Below, piece by piece: positions 42,495 through 51,921 of a stretch of DNA of 51,926 bases; positions within the stretch are counted from its first letter, which is position 1, and each line of letters starts with the position of its first letter. The notes under the pieces were generated by a model. The model worked only from the letters and a program-made list of their open reading frames with translations. It was not told the DNA's origin and made no database searches. This DNA is from Bacteroidales bacterium (lineage in GTDB: Bacteria; Bacteroidota; Bacteroidia; Bacteroidales; WCHB1-69). The position numbers were made by a program, and so were the translations under genes. The stretch covers positions 1-51,926 of the forward strand of contig JAGCFD010000007.1 in the NCBI GenBank assembly GCA_017650305.1. Reading direction: 5' to 3'.

Positions 42495-45400
42495 TCACAG
42501 CACCGTCAGTGTCCCCTTGAACAGCAGCGGGCGCCCTTCCCGGTTTGTGCAACGGATAACATACTGGTAGGTGTTTTCGAGCATGAGTTTGCCATTCACT
42601 TCCCCATTCCACTGGAAGCCCACATCTCTGGAGTAGAAGACCAGCTCTCCCCAACGGTTGTAGATGGCGATCTCAAAATCCGCTATCTGATGTTGCGTCC
42701 TTTCCGGGATGAAGAGGTAGTCGTTGAGGCCATCCCCGTTGCCAGGCGAAATGGCGTTGGGCAGGAAGAGCTGCCATTCGCACACCTCCACCTGATAGGT
42801 GGCGTCATTGACGCACCCGTCTTGCGCGACCGTAACCGCATAGGTGCCCGACTCCGTAACCGTCACCTGCGGGCCCTGCTCACCAGTGCTCCACACGTAA
42901 TCAGACAGTTGCGATTGCGCCACCAGGACGGCCAAATGCTCATCGCAAAAATCTTCCGTTAGGGAAACTATCGTGGTGGAGGTGTCCACCACCGACAATT
43001 CCAGTTCCAGGACGCTGTCGCAGCCCTGCACAGTCTGAAAGGTATGAGTGCGCTGTATCAAACTCTCTCCCACCGTCTCCAAAGGCGCAACAGAGAATCC
43101 GTGTCCCTCATATCCGTCCCCTTCACATATCTGCTCTTGATAGTGGAACTCGTATTGGGGCAACACCGTCAACAACAGGACAATGATGCTGTCGCAATGG
43201 CCCGTGGAAAGTTGTTGTTCAAAAGCATACTCGCCCGCCTCGACCGTCTGCGCCCCAGTAATTTGGAAACCATACCCCTGATACGGGACATTCTGGCAGA
43301 CCGTGGCTGTAACCGTGTCGGCATACGAAGGCCATACCGTGATCGTTACTGCGTTGCTATAAACGGTGCCACAGCTCTGGCTAATCCAGGCGCGACGGAG
43401 CAGGAAATAGTTGTAGGCAACTCCCAGAAAGTCATACTGCTGGCCGCTGGCATCACCGGGAGCAGCCGTCCAGTCGGTCCCATTGTAGGAAATCTGCCAC
43501 TGGTACTGGCCATTATCTCCACCTGAGGCAGTGGTCCCCGTGAAAGGATCGAGCGTTCCGACATCGCAACGCTCCTGGCTGCTGCCGATGGTCCCCGCCT
43601 GCATCTCCCCATTGAGGGTGTTCAGCGTCACCGTGGCGATGGCCGTACAACCTAACAGGTCTGTGGCCATGAAGGTATAGGTGCCAGCGGGTTGTCCCGA
43701 CAAGGTCGCTGAAGTGGAGGCTACGGACCCAGAAGCGTTGTTCCACCTCAACGTCAGGGGCTGCTGTCCCCCTGTCACTGTAGCCACAGCACCGCCCGTG
43801 GAAGCGCCGAAACACGTGATATGAGTCACATTCCCGACGGTCGCACTGACAGCATCCACCGCTAAATGCAGTACCACCACACTGTCAGCCCCGTTCGTTG
43901 TAGTCAGTTGACTTGTCTGCGTGCCAGCAGCAGTGAAGGTCTTGCCGTTCCACACCATAGGGAGGGAGGCGGCACAGACGGTCGTATCTTTCGTCACTGT
44001 AACATTCTGATAAACGGTCAGGTTGAGCGTAATGGCACTGTCGCAGCCCACCGCATTGGTCTGATGTTGAGTATAAACCCCTGTAGTTTGGTAGGCGATG
44101 CCGTTGAGCACGTACGGCAACTGGTTCTCAACCACCGAGACCGTCAGCAGCGTATCTGAAGCCGGGAGAAGCGTCACCGTCATCACCACGGCACTATCCA
44201 CTCCGTTGACCGCCGTCAGCAGAGCCGTCTGGGTACCGGCACTGGCAAATGTCATGCCATTCCAGACGAGAGGAAGAGCCGCTTCACACAGCACACTGTC
44301 CGCAGTCGTCTGCACATTGTGCAATACCGATAGATGAACCGTCAAAAGACTGTCACATGCTTGGACGTTGGAGAGGTGTTGGACATATACCCCTGCACTG
44401 TCATAACTGTCGCCATTCAGATGCAAGGGCAAATCATTTTCCAGTACAATCGTGTCTAACACCGCTTCTGTAGGAAGATGGATGGAAACGGGGAGTATCG
44501 TGTCCGCGCCGCATCCATAGTCGTCGTACATGACTATAGAGATGGAAAGCACCGTGTCGTGGGTCAACGAATTGGGTACAACCAACAGGAACAGGGAGTC
44601 GCTCTCGGATTGAAGCCACAATCCAGAAACTATCATGTTAGTAATTGGGTGGAACATCACCATCGGGTCAAAACCGTCACCATGTTCCAACACAACCGTG
44701 GAAGTGCTTTGGTAACCGACCGACAACACGGAAGTGTCTCCTGCGCAGAAAACCGCAGGATGAAGCACCGCCACAGGATCAGGCGCATAGACCGCGACCG
44801 TATGATTCACCGCCGCCACACAACCATTCCCGTCTGTCGCGGTCACCGTATAGGTGCCTGCAGATGTGACCACCACCGATGAGACGGTGTCCCCTGTACT
44901 CCACAGATAAGTCTCCCCTCCCCCGGCGGAAAGCACAAGATAGCTGTCCACGCACAGATGGGAAGCACCCGAAATGGTCACAGCAGGTTCAGGCAACAAG
45001 GTCACCGTCATCACTACGGTGCTGTCTGCCCCATGCGAAGTGACCTCAGCAACACTCTGCACACCCGCATCGGCAAAAGTCAGGCCATTCCACTCCAACG
45101 GCAACGCCGAAGGGCAGACGGCACTGTCCAATTCTGTCACCACGTTGTAATACACCGTCACATATACCGTCAACGTACTCGCGCAACCAACCTCGTCATT
45201 CTGTTGAAATACATAAATGCCGGACGTATCCAAACTATGTCCATGGAACATCAGGGGAAGATCATTTTCCAAAACGGTCATCCAAGCAGTAGTATCCTCC
45301 ACGAAACCGATGGCCACATCCACCACCACGATGCTGTCGGCACCCTCCCCTGCCGGATAACTTTCCGAGCATGTCGCCGACTCCGTGAATGAATGGTTCT

Positions 45401-48400
45401 GCCATACGACAGGGAGATTAGGATTGCAGAAAACAGTATCGTACAGATAGATCACCGACAAATGGAGGGTAATGGAACTGTCTGCCCCATGGTCTGTGGA
45501 AAGGTGAACCGTGTAAACACCTGGGACATGCAGATCCATATCCTGCCAATCGTAAGGAAGGTCTTGGGAAGATATGGTGTCAAAGACATCCGTCTGAATA
45601 TGCACATAACAATTCATCGTGCCCACAATTTCCGCAGTACAGCCGTTGCTGTCCGTCAATGTTACGGTGCAGACGGTTTGCCCGGTCTCTGTAAGTCCGG
45701 CGGGTGGCGACACCACCAACAGCGAGTCATGCCAAAGCGTGCACCAAGCTCCCAACACCTCAAGGGTATAGTCTGACGCATTACCGCCAGCAACTGAAAT
45801 CGGAATGGTGTCTGAATTTCCGGCTATCAGGTCATGGAAAGGCACTATGGGCTGCGGGGTCTCATACACCTGCAAGGACAGTACCAACACGCTGTCACAG
45901 CCGTTGGATGCCGGCAACGACACCGTCTGCACCCCGGCAGCAACAAACTGGGCCCCACGCCACCATAGCGGCAGTTGATTAGCGCAGACGACCGTATCCA
46001 AAAAGACCGTATCCGGTGCCGGCAGCACATTCACAGTCAAGGTCACGGCACTGTCACACTGATAAGCGGTGGTATAGTGAAACTCGCGCACGTCAGGACC
46101 GGTGAACCACTCCCCGTGCCAGTAGAGCGGCAAGTCCGTTGAACAAATGGTCGTGTCCCATTGCGTGACATACTGCGGGAGCACCGTGATGTGGACAAAG
46201 ACGATGCTGTCACAGCCGTTGCTGCCAGTCAGTATCTGCGACAAATTGGCGCTTTGGTCATAAACCTGTCCGTTCCACTCAAAAGGACCGCAGACCGTCG
46301 TGTCAAAAGAGGTGACACTGATGTTTATCCTGTTGACGGTCAGCAGCAGCACACTGTCGCACTGATGGACATTGTCCAACACCAGCGATTTGGTGCCGGC
46401 ATTCACGAAGTTCAGTCCGTGCCACACAAAGGGGAAGGAGCTGTTGCAGACGTTGGTGTCCAGATAGGTCGTGTCGGACTGATAGACCGTCACATCGATA
46501 TGGTGGGTGTAGGTGCAGCCGTCCTCATTTGTGAGCTGTTGCTCGTATTGGCCCGAAGTGGTATAAATCGTCCCATGGAAGTTGAGCCGGTCGCAGACCG
46601 TCGTGTCGGTCCATTGGGCCGTGGTGTCGCCCACCGTCACGGTCATGATCACCATGCTGTCGCACTGGTGTGTTGTCAGAAGATGCGCCGTCTGCTGGCC
46701 GGGACCCGTGAAGGTCTGCCCGTTCCAGAAGAATGGCAGGTCCGCAGGACAGATGAGACTGTCAACCTCGGTCATCTCCGAATAGAAAACAGACAGGTGC
46801 ACGGTGACTACGCTGTCGCAGCCGTTCTCCGCCGTGAAGGTCTGCTCGTAGGTGCCGGAGTCATCATATTCCATCCCGTTCCAGACGAACAGTTCGCAGA
46901 CGGAGGTGTCGATGACGGTGGTCGGTACGGGAAGGACGTTCAAGGTCATCACCACCAGGCTGTCGTAGTAGGGCGTCGGGTGGAGGGTGGCCGTCTGCTG
47001 GCCAGCCTCTGTAAACTGCAGTCCGTTCCACATCAAGGGCAACATGCTGGCACAGACGGTACTGTCCACGTAGGTCGGGTCGGACTGTTGGATGACAAGT
47101 GTCAGGATGACAATACTGTCGCAGCCGTTCTGGGCCGTATAGTGGATCGTGTGCGTGCCGGAGGTGTTCCACACGGAATCCTCGTATTCGTAATAGCCGT
47201 AGGCGGTGATAGTCTGGTAGGTATAGACCGGCGGGGTGACGGTCAGCGTCAGCCGCTCCACGCTGTCGCAACCCTGCGCGTTGACGGCGTAGAAAGTATA
47301 GACTCCCGCCTGGTCCAGGGTGATGTCGTGCCATGTCACCGGCAGCTCCGCCTCACAGACGGTCTGCGTGTAATAGGTGATCTCGGGGTCCCGGACGGTC
47401 AGATTCAGGATGACCAGACTGTCGCAGCCGTGCTGGTTCTCCAGGATGTGAGTATAGGTGCCCGAATAGGAGTAGTTCTGGCCGAACCACTGGTATCCGT
47501 CGCAGGTATCGACCGACAGGTAGGTGGTGTCGCCCTTATGGATGGTCAGGTGCAGGATCTCCACGCTGTCGCAGCCCGACTGGCTGGTGAAGCGCTGGGT
47601 ATAGGTGCCGTCTTGAAAGTAGGTCTGGCCGTGCCAATTGTACGGCCCGCAGCTTGCGACCTCCTGTACCAAGGTGTCCATAGGTAAAACGGTCAGAACC
47701 AGCGTGAGAAAAGAGGAACAGCCGTTGAGGGTAATAGTGCGGGTGCGAACGAGGTTGCCCGGCACACTGGTCTCGTCAGCCGTGACGGAGAACCCATTGT
47801 CTTCATAGGGCTCGCCTTGGCAGATCTGGTCATAGATATTCTGTGGCATACTCTGGGCCACGAGAATGGTCTGAGATTCGCTGTTCTGGCAGCCGATCTC
47901 GTTGGTGACCGTCACGGTGTAGGTTGTTGTCTGGGAAGGTGTGACTTGGATATAGGGGGTGGTGTCTCCCGTGTTCCAAAGATAGGTCAGAGAGGTGTCG
48001 TACTCTGCTGGCGGAATCGTAAAACTGCGAATGGCACGCACTTGTTTGAAAGATTGACGAGGCATATCCTGAGGCCTTCCGTACACGCTCATCCATGCAT
48101 GATTATTATTTTGGAGTGTACTACTCCAATATTGGCCTGCGGGCATCGAGCCTCCTGCCGCAATTATTTCTTGTTCTATAAAAGGACGACTGGCAAACAA
48201 CTTAAGCAATTGTCCGATGGCAGGAAGATACCAACCGTTCTGAAAATCCACCACTGTGGCAGCAATAGAGTTTTGAGTGGATAAGGAGGACCGAATAATC
48301 TGGGTATTGGTATATCCTGCCGTATCTGCATACACCAGTTGATATGCATCCAGACACCACTCATCACACTGATCCAGAAAATGGTTTAGTCCCGGAATTA

Positions 48401-48602
48401 TCGTAGTGTTTTGACTCCATCTGCAACTCGAAGATGCATCTTGTAAAGCTACCACCCAACCTCCACTTCCATCCGGGTGAAGGTAAAAAATGATTCCTTG
48501 ACTCCCATCCGGTGCTGTATATAAGTCCCCAATCCGGTAGTGTTGTCCCCAAAGACTTCCTGCCAGAAAGAAAAAAGTTATATATGCAATTATTCGTTTC
48601 AT
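42495..48602 (-). CDS. Giant T9SS repeat adhesin
   Basis: A 2035-residue secreted protein. The signal peptide MKRIIAYITFFFLAGSLWGQ is followed by a DUF1566/Lcl-like domain (about 20-195; GWYLPAIGQLLKLF, QYWSS, VRAIRSF). Then come roughly 21-24 repeats of about 50 residues with the pattern C-x3-L-P-x2-W-N-G-x2-F and a closing GCDS-x-V-x-L-x-L-x-V. Interspersed are Ig/PKD-like domains and one SprB-like repeat (ITCFGASTGG onward). The last ~90 residues are the type B sorting domain (LPNAISPGNGDGLNDYLFIP, IYNRWGELVFYS, WNGEVNGK), which sends the protein through T9SS and anchors it. The gene lies 12 bases after the 787-residue gene. Adhesion or gliding role inferred. Confidence 0.85.
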   Translation of the reverse strand: MKRIIAYITFFFLAGSLWGQHYRIGDLYTAPDGSQGIIFYLHPDGSGGWVVALQDASSSCRWSQNTTIIPGLNHFLDQCDEWCLDAYQLVYADTAGYTNTQIIRSSLSTQNSIAATVVDFQNGWYLPAIGQLLKLFASRPFIEQEIIAAGGSMPAGQYWSSTLQNNNHAWMSVYGRPQDMPRQSFKQVRAIRSFTIPPAEYDTSLTYLWNTGDTTPYIQVTPSQTTTYTVTVTNEIGCQNSESQTILVAQSMPQNIYDQICQGEPYEDNGFSVTADETSVPGNLVRTRTITLNGCSSFLTLVLTVLPMDTLVQEVASCGPYNWHGQTYFQDGTYTQRFTSQSGCDSVEILHLTIHKGDTTYLSVDTCDGYQWFGQNYSYSGTYTHILENQHGCDSLVILNLTVRDPEITYYTQTVCEAELPVTWHDITLDQAGVYTFYAVNAQGCDSVERLTLTVTPPVYTYQTITAYGYYEYEDSVWNTSGTHTIHYTAQNGCDSIVILTLVIQQSDPTYVDSTVCASMLPLMWNGLQFTEAGQQTATLHPTPYYDSLVVMTLNVLPVPTTVIDTSVCELFVWNGMEYDDSGTYEQTFTAENGCDSVVTVHLSVFYSEMTEVDSLICPADLPFFWNGQTFTGPGQQTAHLLTTHQCDSMVIMTVTVGDTTAQWTDTTVCDRLNFHGTIYTTSGQYEQQLTNEDGCTYTHHIDVTVYQSDTTYLDTNVCNSSFPFVWHGLNFVNAGTKSLVLDNVHQCDSVLLLTVNRINISVTSFDTTVCGPFEWNGQVYDQSANLSQILTGSNGCDSIVFVHITVLPQYVTQWDTTICSTDLPLYWHGEWFTGPDVREFHYTTAYQCDSAVTLTVNVLPAPDTVFLDTVVCANQLPLWWRGAQFVAAGVQTVSLPASNGCDSVLVLSLQVYETPQPIVPFHDLIAGNSDTIPISVAGGNASDYTLEVLGAWCTLWHDSLLVVSPPAGLTETGQTVCTVTLTDSNGCTAEIVGTMNCYVHIQTDVFDTISSQDLPYDWQDMDLHVPGVYTVHLSTDHGADSSITLHLSVIYLYDTVFCNPNLPVVWQNHSFTESATCSESYPAGEGADSIVVVDVAIGFVEDTTAWMTVLENDLPLMFHGHSLDTSGIYVFQQNDEVGCASTLTVYVTVYYNVVTELDSAVCPSALPLEWNGLTFADAGVQSVAEVTSHGADSTVVMTVTLLPEPAVTISGASHLCVDSYLVLSAGGGETYLWSTGDTVSSVVVTSAGTYTVTATDGNGCVAAVNHTVAVYAPDPVAVLHPAVFCAGDTSVLSVGYQSTSTVVLEHGDGFDPMVMFHPITNMIVSGLWLQSESDSLFLLVVPNSLTHDTVLSISIVMYDDYGCGADTILPVSIHLPTEAVLDTIVLENDLPLHLNGDSYDSAGVYVQHLSNVQACDSLLTVHLSVLHNVQTTADSVLCEAALPLVWNGMTFASAGTQTALLTAVNGVDSAVVMTVTLLPASDTLLTVSVVENQLPYVLNGIAYQTTGVYTQHQTNAVGCDSAITLNLTVYQNVTVTKDTTVCAASLPMVWNGKTFTAAGTQTSQLTTTNGADSVVVLHLAVDAVSATVGNVTHITCFGASTGGAVATVTGGQQPLTLRWNNASGSVASTSATLSGQPAGTYTFMATDLLGCTAIATVTLNTLNGEMQAGTIGSSQERCDVGTLDPFTGTTASGGDNGQYQWQISYNGTDWTAAPGDASGQQYDFLGVAYNYFLLRRAWISQSCGTVYSNAVTITVWPSYADTVTATVCQNVPYQGYGFQITGAQTVEAGEYAFEQQLSTGHCDSIIVLLLTVLPQYEFHYQEQICEGDGYEGHGFSVAPLETVGESLIQRTHTFQTVQGCDSVLELELSVVDTSTTIVSLTEDFCDEHLAVLVAQSQLSDYVWSTGEQGPQVTVTESGTYAVTVAQDGCVNDATYQVEVCEWQLFLPNAISPGNGDGLNDYLFIPERTQHQIADFEIAIYNRWGELVFYSRDVGFQWNGEVNGKLMLENTYQYVIRCTNREGRPLLFKGTLTVL

Positions 48603-48614
48603 GTCTGGAAATCA

Positions 48615-50978
48615 CTAGAAATCGATAATACTGCGAACTCTTCTTGCAAGAACATTTCCCCCTCCATAACCTACCAATATGTTGAACACAGATCCCATGT
48701 AAATAGGAGTACCATCAGGTGTGTATTCAGCGGGAGAACTTGACCAGTATTGGGAATTCATCCACTGATAATATGAATCACCAATGGATGATGGAACAAA
48801 GAGTGTTCCGTTAACCTGTGACAGGGTTTCATTGACAACAGCCAACTCATAAAAAAGGAGCATCAGTTGCCCGATGGCCGGCAAATACCAACCATGATCA
48901 AAATCAACGGCCCATACAGCAGGATAACTGACGGCATTGCCCATCGATCTTATTACCTGTGTATTAAATTTTCCATCAAGTAGATTTTGTGGTTCAAGAT
49001 TGTAAACAGAGGCTGGAATGCCACAACTAGCTGGTAAATCAACAGTACTCCAAAAATAATCACCCTGCTCCTGAAGATGAACCGCCCACCCATGCTCTCC
49101 TGTGGAGTCCACAAAGAAAACCACAGCCTTGGCCGTCTTGCCCGCCACCGGCCAGTCTTCCGGCTTCACAATGGTGCTGTCGGTACAGAGGATGTCGCCA
49201 GGCAAGACAGCAGCCGGCTCGATGAGCGCTATCATCGCATTCTCTCCCAACGCATGGATGGTCGTGGTGTCACCGGCACAGATCTCGGCAGGGTCCGCCA
49301 AGGTGGTGACTGACGGAGTCTCTCCCACTACCAACCGCACCATCACATTGCTGTCGCAACCCTGGACTGTGGTGTTTTGTGACGACAGATAATACACTCC
49401 CGCACTGTCCAAGATGGCCGTATGAATGCCATGTCCGTGATATTGTGAGCCTGTACAGAGCGTGTCCCCAAAATAGAAATTGTAGGACGGCGTATGCCAG
49501 ATGGTTTTGGAGAAAGTATGACTGCCGCAAGCATTGCCCGCCGTCACAGATATGGTCGCAGGATTGGGGGATTCGTCTGTGAAATACAGATAAACAGCCG
49601 AGGATACACTTCCGAAGAGATTGACGATACCGTCTGGAATTGTCCACGAATAAGAGTTCAAGTGCCCGGAAAAAAGCAACGAATAGGTCATCACTTGCCC
49701 GTTGCAGACATTCTGTTCCCCAGATAGTTCTCCAGAAATGGAAAGAGTCGGCTGCACCGTCAGATGCAGATACCGGTATCCCGAATCGCAGCCATTGTCC
49801 AGCACAAGGGGAATGCTGTCCAATATGTCGCCAGGCTGTAGATTTGTATAGTGGAAGCCGAAGTTGTCATAATCGGAGCCCTCGCAAACCTCATCGTAAT
49901 GGTGAATATATCGCTGTAATACAGTTAGATAAAGATTGTCCTGCAAACTAGAGGAGCAGTCTCCAGGACTAAATTCAAGATTGTGGTGTAAAAAGGTGCC
50001 GACAAGCGTCTGAGGAGGAAGGTTGAAGCCGTGATCATGATAAGATTCTCCTTGGCAGATGGTGTCATAATAAACCTGTCCCTGTGTGATGGCCAGTCCT
50101 TGAATGTTCATATTCGTCAAGACAGGATTGCAACCATGGGCAGAGTGCATGGTGCACGAAACATTTAAACCGTTTGCGATGGAATAAGTGGCCGTCTGGC
50201 CGGTGCTGCCATTGTTCCACTCATAGCTGGAACATCCGCTGGGTGCTTCCAACGTAATACTCTGTCCGTCACAGTTCAACACGGTCAGATGATTGCTTTG
50301 ACAAGAGGCGGTGAAATAGACATAACTGAACTCATCACCATCAACAAGACAGTCGTATGAATAAAAGCAAAGCTTGATCTGCTGGCCGATACGGTCAGAA
50401 AGGTCTATCGCCAAAGTTCGCCACGGCACCCAACTGTACAGACCGGATATATGACCGTCCAATTCATGTTCGTCAAAACAATATGAACCACAGGGATAAA
50501 TGGTCATGTCACCATAACCCAATTCAGGATCTGTTTCCGTCAGCATAATGCGAACGAAAGGCCCCTGAGGATGAAATGTGCCGGAGTGTCTGATCACAAC
50601 CGCATATTTGACAGAAAGTATCGGATTGGCTGCATCTACGGTAAAAGAATATTCAATTCCTCGGGATCTGTTGCCTCCGTGGTCATTGCCTAACTTCACA
50701 ACAGCACTCTCCCCTGGCGGAATAATGGGCAGTTGATAATCCGTGTAAGGATCCATTCCGGGTTGCGTGATGATGGTGTGGATATTGGGATTAACCCCCA
50801 AATAAATATGCGGATTCTCCCTTGGTCCGGTTCCACATTGCACCCCCGGCGCAGTCAAGTCCATAAAGTCTGGACACTGGGCATGAAGGCCGAGGCCGAA
50901 GAACAACACGCAGGCTGACAGCACCATATTCCGGATATGGCGCGCCAAGCTGGTCCCGATCTCCCGTGCTGTTCTCAT
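48615..50978 (-). CDS. Secreted Cys-rich protein with C-terminal DUF1566-like domain
   Basis: A 787-residue protein. The signal has a long basic n-region (MRTAREIGTSLARHIRN then MVLSACVLFFGLGLHAQ; an alternative start is Met18). The N-terminal ~230 residues form a beta-sandwich-like domain, followed by an Ig-like CSSYEWNNGSTGQ segment. Next are repeats DTICQGESYHDHGF and DEVCEGSDYDNFGF akin to the neighbouring adhesin, a PKD-like stretch, and from about 590 a DUF1566/Lcl-like domain (GWYLPAIGQLMLLF, QYWSSSP, RVRSIIDF). It stops right there, with no type B sorting domain, although its repeats are those of T9SS cargo. Middle gene of the three-gene operon. Confidence 0.78.
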   Translation of the reverse strand: MRTAREIGTSLARHIRNMVLSACVLFFGLGLHAQCPDFMDLTAPGVQCGTGPRENPHIYLGVNPNIHTIITQPGMDPYTDYQLPIIPPGESAVVKLGNDHGGNRSRGIEYSFTVDAANPILSVKYAVVIRHSGTFHPQGPFVRIMLTETDPELGYGDMTIYPCGSYCFDEHELDGHISGLYSWVPWRTLAIDLSDRIGQQIKLCFYSYDCLVDGDEFSYVYFTASCQSNHLTVLNCDGQSITLEAPSGCSSYEWNNGSTGQTATYSIANGLNVSCTMHSAHGCNPVLTNMNIQGLAITQGQVYYDTICQGESYHDHGFNLPPQTLVGTFLHHNLEFSPGDCSSSLQDNLYLTVLQRYIHHYDEVCEGSDYDNFGFHYTNLQPGDILDSIPLVLDNGCDSGYRYLHLTVQPTLSISGELSGEQNVCNGQVMTYSLLFSGHLNSYSWTIPDGIVNLFGSVSSAVYLYFTDESPNPATISVTAGNACGSHTFSKTIWHTPSYNFYFGDTLCTGSQYHGHGIHTAILDSAGVYYLSSQNTTVQGCDSNVMVRLVVGETPSVTTLADPAEICAGDTTTIHALGENAMIALIEPAAVLPGDILCTDSTIVKPEDWPVAGKTAKAVVFFVDSTGEHGWAVHLQEQGDYFWSTVDLPASCGIPASVYNLEPQNLLDGKFNTQVIRSMGNAVSYPAVWAVDFDHGWYLPAIGQLMLLFYELAVVNETLSQVNGTLFVPSSIGDSYYQWMNSQYWSSSPAEYTPDGTPIYMGSVFNILVGYGGGNVLARRVRSIIDF

Positions 50979-50995
50979 CTTTCTTCTCCCAGAAG

Positions 50996-51610
50996 CTATT
51001 TGATGCGCTTCATCAACTCCGCCTTCTTGGCATCATACTCCTCCTGCGTGATGATCTGCAGGTCGAGCTTCTCCTTCCAGCGTTTCAACTCTTGCAAGGC
51101 CTCCTCGGAGTCGTCCGCCTTCACTAAAATCTCCCGGATGGCGATGGCCTCTTCAAAGTTAGTACAGGCCAGGCCGCCACGATTCAAGACCAGATAGATC
51201 TTGCATCCACTGGTATTCCTATTGTATGGATCGACAGGCAAGCACTGTATCTTTTTGATGGTGGCCGTTCCACCACTTCTGTTCTCCACGCGCTCACTCG
51301 CCTCACGATTCGCAGCATTGACAGCGGCATTCTGGTCTGGATCCTCAGCCAAAGCATTCAACACGCTGGATGTCACATCCCGGAAATAAAGATAGTATTT
51401 CCCATTGGCAGGATAGCCATAGGTGATCACAGAACCAGGCCTGAAGACCTCTCCATTGGAAGCCACATACTCGGTGATGTTATCACCACCCTTCCGGCCC
51501 GTCAACTCCTTGGCAGATTTGTGATCCAAAAGATCCTGATAAGTGACCGTCTGAGCGAAAACATTCAAACTCAGCACAGCGAACAAACATAATGATACCA
51601 GTTTTTTCAT
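50996..51610 (-). CDS. Exported SHOCT-domain protein
   Basis: A 204-residue protein. The start at 51610 (MKKLVSLCLFAVLSLNVFA) gives a signal peptide; an open frame begins 32 codons earlier but spans AT-rich leader. The mature N-terminal half is beta-rich (NITEYVASNGEVFRPGSVIT), and the C-terminal ~32 residues are a SHOCT helix pair (EELKRWKEKLDLQ type, ending YDAKKAELMKRI). SHOCT domains often serve as oligomerisation or targeting tails. It is the first gene of the operon and lies 17 bases before the 787-residue gene, so it may help in export or assembly of the two large proteins; that is inference. Confidence 0.78.
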   Translation of the reverse strand: MKKLVSLCLFAVLSLNVFAQTVTYQDLLDHKSAKELTGRKGGDNITEYVASNGEVFRPGSVITYGYPANGKYYLYFRDVTSSVLNALAEDPDQNAAVNAANREASERVENRSGGTATIKKIQCLPVDPYNRNTSGCKIYLVLNRGGLACTNFEEAIAIREILVKADDSEEALQELKRWKEKLDLQIITQEEYDAKKAELMKRIK

Positions 51611-51710
51611 TTTATGTATTTTTAAAGATTTAATATTCAACAACTTATTAATACATTCCAACCGCATTTCCATCCAACAATGTATAATTAACCATAATAT
51701 AATCAAGGGT

Positions 51711-51719
51711 GCAAAAATA
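51711..51719 (-). promoter_or_regulatory. -7 box for the SHOCT-adhesin operon
   Basis: Minus strand TATTTTTGC, about 100 bases before the start at 51610; the leader between is AT-rich. Confidence 0.45.
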
Positions 51720-51731
51720 TAAATTTTTGTG

Positions 51732-51810
51732 ATCAGTGAGCAGTGAAGAGTGATCAGTTGTCAGTTGTCAGTTAAAAGGTTAAAAGGTTAGAAGGTTAAA
51801 GGGTTAAAGG
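51732..51810. repeat. Short-period tandem repeat upstream of the operon
   Basis: CAGTGAG/CAGTGAA, then CAGTTGT units (period 7), then AAAAGGTT / AGAAGGTT / AAAGGGTT units (period 8). Together with 51846-51921 it fills the rest of the window; no gene is seen in 51727-51926. Confidence 0.75.
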
Positions 51811-51845
51811 GGCACTCGGAGCAAACTGCGCCTCCGAAGATATGA

Positions 51846-51921
51846 ATAATTAAGAAACTAAGAAATTAAGGAGTTAAGGAATTACGACCTCTTAGTTTCT
51901 TAGTTCCTTAATTTCTTAATT
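51846..51921. repeat. Large imperfect inverted repeat of AAGAAATTAAG units
   Basis: The left arm 51848-51883 (AATTAAGAAACTAAG, then AAATTAAGGAG) is mirrored by 51892-51921 (TTAGTTTCTTAG, then TTCCTTAATTTCTTAATT). Each arm is itself built of 7-8 base units. Confidence 0.7.

Noticed and set aside
46161-47687. 508-codon ORF opposite the giant adhesin
   Set aside because: It mirrors the internal repeats of the real gene and has no features of its own.
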